From contig JAEDMI010000104.1 of NCBI GenBank assembly GCA_016303085.1, positions 1 through 8,395 on the forward strand: a stretch of 8,395 nucleotides of DNA, read 5' to 3'. Below the pieces are notes generated by a model. It was not told the origin of the DNA. It worked only from the letters and a program-made list of their open reading frames with translations, and did not search any database. Source of the stretch: Acetatifactor sp. (GTDB taxonomy: Bacteria; Bacillota; Clostridia; Lachnospirales; Lachnospiraceae). Below, in pieces: positions 6,427 through 8,395 of this stretch; position 1 is the first letter of the stretch; every line of letters begins with the position of its first letter. Both the position numbers and the translations under genes were made by a program.

Positions 6427-7195
6427 TCGCATTCTGCGGAATTCCACAGCCTTTTCCGCTCAGTTCTTCCGTCAGCTGATACAAATTCTCATTGACCCGG
6501 ATTAACATAGCCTTATTGTTGAAAAAAACCACTTTTTCAAAAGGCCAGCGTATTACCGAAGGGAAGCGCATGTTTACTCCCAGCTCCAACACAATCAGTT
6601 TGCGGTTCAGTGTGCCCTGAAGCCATCTTGTATACATTTGCCATTGTTCTGTATACCCTGCTTCATTATAGCTTTCGGCGAAAATATTATTGAATACCAT
6701 ATTTTTACCGCATTTGGGACAATTCCCAAGCTTCATCTCTTCATTCTTCGGAAAAATGCCGGAATATAGACTATCAAAGCATTCATTCATAAAGTTTTCG
6801 TCTTCTTCATTCACATTATCCACTATTCCTGCACAACCTTTTACGCACTGCTTCTTTAATGTAGAGCCACAGGGCATAACAAGTCTGTCTTTCTTCCATG
6901 GTATTTCTGCAATCATTTTGTTTGTAGATGTTGTTACAACAAAATAATTTTTATCTTCCAAAAGAACTGCCAGCTTTTCCAACACACTTTTTATATATTC
7001 GCCACCAATTTTATTTAGGCAATATTCATTCCATGCAGGCTGAAGCCAATGGTATCCGGCTTCCTGCAACAGTTCACGGCCTTGTGTATATTCCGGTAAT
7101 TCCCTTAACTTCTTCTCGTCATTAAATTCTTCTCCCAGACCCACCAGAACCATATCTGCACTTTTTATACCGGCCAAAATTTCTCCATTTTTCAT
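6401..7195 (-). CDS. Divergent sirtuin (Sir2)-like protein with zinc ribbon
   Basis: This 264-residue cytoplasmic protein has the outline of a sirtuin. Numbering here is from the chosen start. A first Rossmann strand ADMVLVGLGEEF (13-24) sits where the GAG glycine loop belongs. FVVTTSTNKM (85-94) is at the usual TQN-D position, and LVMPCGST (105-112) at the catalytic region. Zinc-type cysteines follow as CxxxC (117, 121) and CPKC (159, 162). LIVLELGVNMRFPSVIRWPF (200-219) recalls the bacterial SirTM group. The usual GAG(x)S, N-D and catalytic His signatures are not clearly kept, so activity is uncertain. I chose the ATG at 7193-7195 because GGAGAG lies 5 bases upstream. An in-frame ATG at 7244-7246 would place its first codons inside the cheV terminator hairpin. 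The gene lies between cheV and the 626-residue protein gene. Its partner or substrate is unknown. Confidence 0.7.
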   Translation of the reverse strand: MKNGEILAGIKSADMVLVGLGEEFNDEKKLRELPEYTQGRELLQEAGYHWLQPAWNEYCLNKIGGEYIKSVLEKLAVLLEDKNYFVVTTSTNKMIAEIPWKKDRLVMPCGSTLKKQCVKGCAGIVDNVNEEDENFMNECFDSLYSGIFPKNEEMKLGNCPKCGKNMVFNNIFAESYNEAGYTEQWQMYTRWLQGTLNRKLIVLELGVNMRFPSVIRWPFEKVVFFNNKAMLIRVNENLYQLTEELSGKGCGIPQNAIEWLKTLC

Positions 7196-7209
7196 TATTT
7201 CTCTCCAAG

Positions 7210-7242
7210 TCACATAAAAGAGCTGGGAAAACTCCCAGCTCT
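7210..7242 (-). terminator. Hairpin terminator after cheV
   Basis: A perfect 10-bp stem, AGAGCTGGGA with TCCCAGCTCT, and a 4-base loop starts 12 bases after the cheV stop. On the minus strand it is followed by UUUUAUGUG. The U run is short, so termination may be partial. The sirtuin-like gene starts 15 bases beyond and has no room for a separate promoter except one overlapping this hairpin, so controlled read-through is likely. Confidence 0.75.
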
Positions 7243-7254
7243 CCATTGAATTCC

Positions 7255-8166
7255 TTATTTATCCAAATGCTTTTCGTCAACAAGCCGGTCAACTATTCTT
7301 ACCAGGTTTCCTATTTCAGGCTTTGACAGCTGCGCATCTGCTCCCAGCGCTTCACCCTTTTTCTTCATTTCGTCATTTACCAGAGATGAGAAAATGATAA
7401 CAGGAATATCTGCTGTCACATCATCACTCTTCACCAGCTTGGTCAACCTGTGTCCATCCATTTCAGGCATTTCAATATCTGTGATAATCAATCTAACATG
7501 CTCATCCAGCGTACCGTCTTCCTTACACTGACAGATAACATCATACGCTTTCTGTCCGTTTTCGGTATGTATCAGATTATCATAACCTGCCCTTTTCAGA
7601 GAATCCACAATCAGCTTATTCAGGAGAGGGGAATCCTCGGCAATCAAAATAGGTACATTACTTCTCTTTCTGGCACCCAGTTCATTTATCTCCGATACCT
7701 TCAAGCCGGTTTCAGGATTTATATCGGTAACTATTTTCTCAAAATCAAGAATGATAATCAGCTTTCCATCTTTTTTAATAATTCCGGTGGACACACTTTC
7801 ATCTGTTGTAGAGATGGTAGCATCGGGCTTTATTATATCTCTCCATGATACCCTGTGAATACCAAGCACACTGTCTACATGGAATGCCAAATCCAACTTA
7901 TTGAAATTTGTCAGAATAAATAGTCCTTTCGGTTCCGAAACACCTCTTCCGAGACAGTTCTTCAAATCAATAGCCGTAATCATAACATCACGCGGCATAA
8001 AAATACCTTCAATACTGGGATGGGAATTGGGAACAGGCGTAACCGGCTGATAAGTAATAATTTCTCTAATCTTAGCCACATTGATGCCATAAGAATTGTT
8101 GTCCAACGTGAATTCAAGGATTTCTAACTCATTTGTTCCGTTTTCCAATAAAATTTTTGTATCCAT
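7255..8166 (-). CDS. cheV: Chemotaxis coupling protein CheV (CheW domain plus receiver domain)
   Basis: CheV links chemoreceptors to the CheA kinase and tunes adaptation through its own phosphorylation. The 303-residue length is standard. Residues ~13-150 are a CheW-like domain (ILEFTLDNNSYGINVAKIREI, GIFMPRDVMITAIDL, LAFHVDSVLGIHRVSW, GKLIIILDFEKI). Residues ~171-300 are a response-regulator receiver with the full phosphorylation site: acidic pair Glu177-Asp178, phosphoacceptor Asp230 in LIITDIEMPEMDG, Ser260 in IIFSS, and Lys282 in LSKPE. GAGGTGG lies 4 bases before the ATG. It is the first gene after the rRNA operon end and is followed by a terminator. No other chemotaxis gene is nearby, so it is a stand-alone copy and implies a motile or chemotactic organism. 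Confidence 0.95.
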   Translation of the reverse strand: MDTKILLENGTNELEILEFTLDNNSYGINVAKIREIITYQPVTPVPNSHPSIEGIFMPRDVMITAIDLKNCLGRGVSEPKGLFILTNFNKLDLAFHVDSVLGIHRVSWRDIIKPDATISTTDESVSTGIIKKDGKLIIILDFEKIVTDINPETGLKVSEINELGARKRSNVPILIAEDSPLLNKLIVDSLKRAGYDNLIHTENGQKAYDVICQCKEDGTLDEHVRLIITDIEMPEMDGHRLTKLVKSDDVTADIPVIIFSSLVNDEMKKKGEALGADAQLSKPEIGNLVRIVDRLVDEKHLDK

Positions 8167-8301
8167 TTTTCCACCTCGTCACTTTTATCAGGTATCTGAC
8201 ATAAACAGTCAACAGACCGTCTCTTTGCCTTGAATAATGATATTTTACCATACTTAAACGGAAAATGAAACTATTATCTGAAAATTTTGTCAAAAATTTT
8301 A
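8167..8301 (-). promoter_or_regulatory. cheV leader and possible promoter (extended -10 at 8242-8250)
   Basis: The best candidate is TGGTAAAAT on the minus strand (8250-8242), an extended -10 with a poor -35; the start would be near 8235 with a ~70-base leader. Two other partial promoters are seen: TTGACA at 8293-8288 with a weak -10, and TTGACT (8212-8207) 17 bases from GATAAA (8189-8184), which would start inside the ribosome site. I see no convincing flagellar sigma (TAAA-N15-CCGATAT) promoter. Confidence 0.4.
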
Positions 8302-8329
8302 ATTAAAAAAAGAGTAGAAATTCTACTCT
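8302..8329 (-). terminator. Intrinsic terminator of the upstream (probably rRNA) operon
   Basis: The 19-base hairpin at 8311-8329 (AGAGTAG, loop of five, CTACTCT, with A-U pairs closing inward) is followed on the minus strand by seven U. On the plus strand the following bases are TTTCAAAAAG, a poorer U tract, so it serves transcription entering from the right edge. Confidence 0.85.
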
Positions 8330-8395
8330 TTCAAAAAGACTTTGTACCTTCAAAACCGAACACTGATTTATCTTTTCTGCAAGACTTTCTCTGGT
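8330..8395 (-). other. Probable trailer just downstream of a 23S rRNA gene
   Basis: Read on the minus strand, this stretch starts ACCAGAGAAAGTC and contains TTCGGTTTTGAAGGTAC. As I recall, clostridial 23S genes end GGTCGAGGGCTTGACC, and spacers with a TTTTGAAGGTAC element follow. The last three bases (8393-8395) could be the final ACC of 23S. No 5S or tRNA gene fits between here and the terminator. An 8-base direct repeat AAGACTTT occurs at 8336-8343 and 8381-8388. The call rests on remembered similarity only. Confidence 0.55.

Noticed and set aside
7196..7246. Seventeen-residue N-terminal extension of the sirtuin-like protein (MESWEF...)
   Set aside because: Its first codons are the cheV terminator hairpin itself, and the internal ATG at 7193-7195 has a better placed GGAGAG.
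8191..8218. Imperfect inverted repeat (GGT...TGAC / GTCA...ACC) in the cheV leader as a riboswitch or operator
   Set aside because: Only short, interrupted pairing is possible and nothing matches a riboswitch core that I know.

Overview
The window reads as the chromosome of a low-to-mid GC, Gram-positive, probably motile Clostridia, most likely Lachnospiraceae. Reasons: AGGAGG-type ribosome sites, a CheV-type chemotaxis coupler, and a lysine branch built on meso-diaminopimelate dehydrogenase. The taxonomic call rests on protein and rRNA-spacer resemblance recalled from memory, not on a search. All nine supported genes lie on the minus strand, so transcription runs from the right edge to the left edge.

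From right to left: the last ~65 bases look like the trailer of a ribosomal RNA operon, just after the 23S 3' end, closed by an intrinsic terminator (8302-8329). Next come cheV (chemotaxis coupling plus receiver domain), a strong hairpin terminator, and a divergent sirtuin-like protein with a zinc ribbon. Then follows a likely operon: a 626-residue, very acidic, single-pass membrane protein of unknown function; hisH and hisF (the two subunits of imidazole glycerol phosphate synthase); and ung (uracil-DNA glycosylase). It ends at a clear terminator (2302-2361). The unknown gene overlaps hisH by 4 bases, and hisH and hisF are 4 bases apart.

The left third is a second operon with a near-consensus promoter (TTGACA-17-TATAGT): a TrmB-family regulator, ddh (tetrahydrodipicolinate to meso-diaminopimelate in one step) and the start of lysA (meso-diaminopimelate to lysine), which runs off the left edge. 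Together these form a compact regulator-plus-enzymes unit for the end of lysine and peptidoglycan-precursor synthesis. A 21-bp inverted repeat overlaps the -10 box and is a candidate operator.

The most interesting points are: (1) a TrmB-like regulator linked to ddh-lysA instead of sugar genes; (2) the unknown membrane protein, which carries five short acidic 'xIxxLL' motifs resembling the CheY-binding motif of FliM/FliY, close to cheV; (3) the sirtuin-like protein, in which the zinc-binding cysteines are kept but the usual NAD and catalytic motifs are changed. No mobile elements, CRISPR arrays, tRNAs or plus-strand genes are supported.
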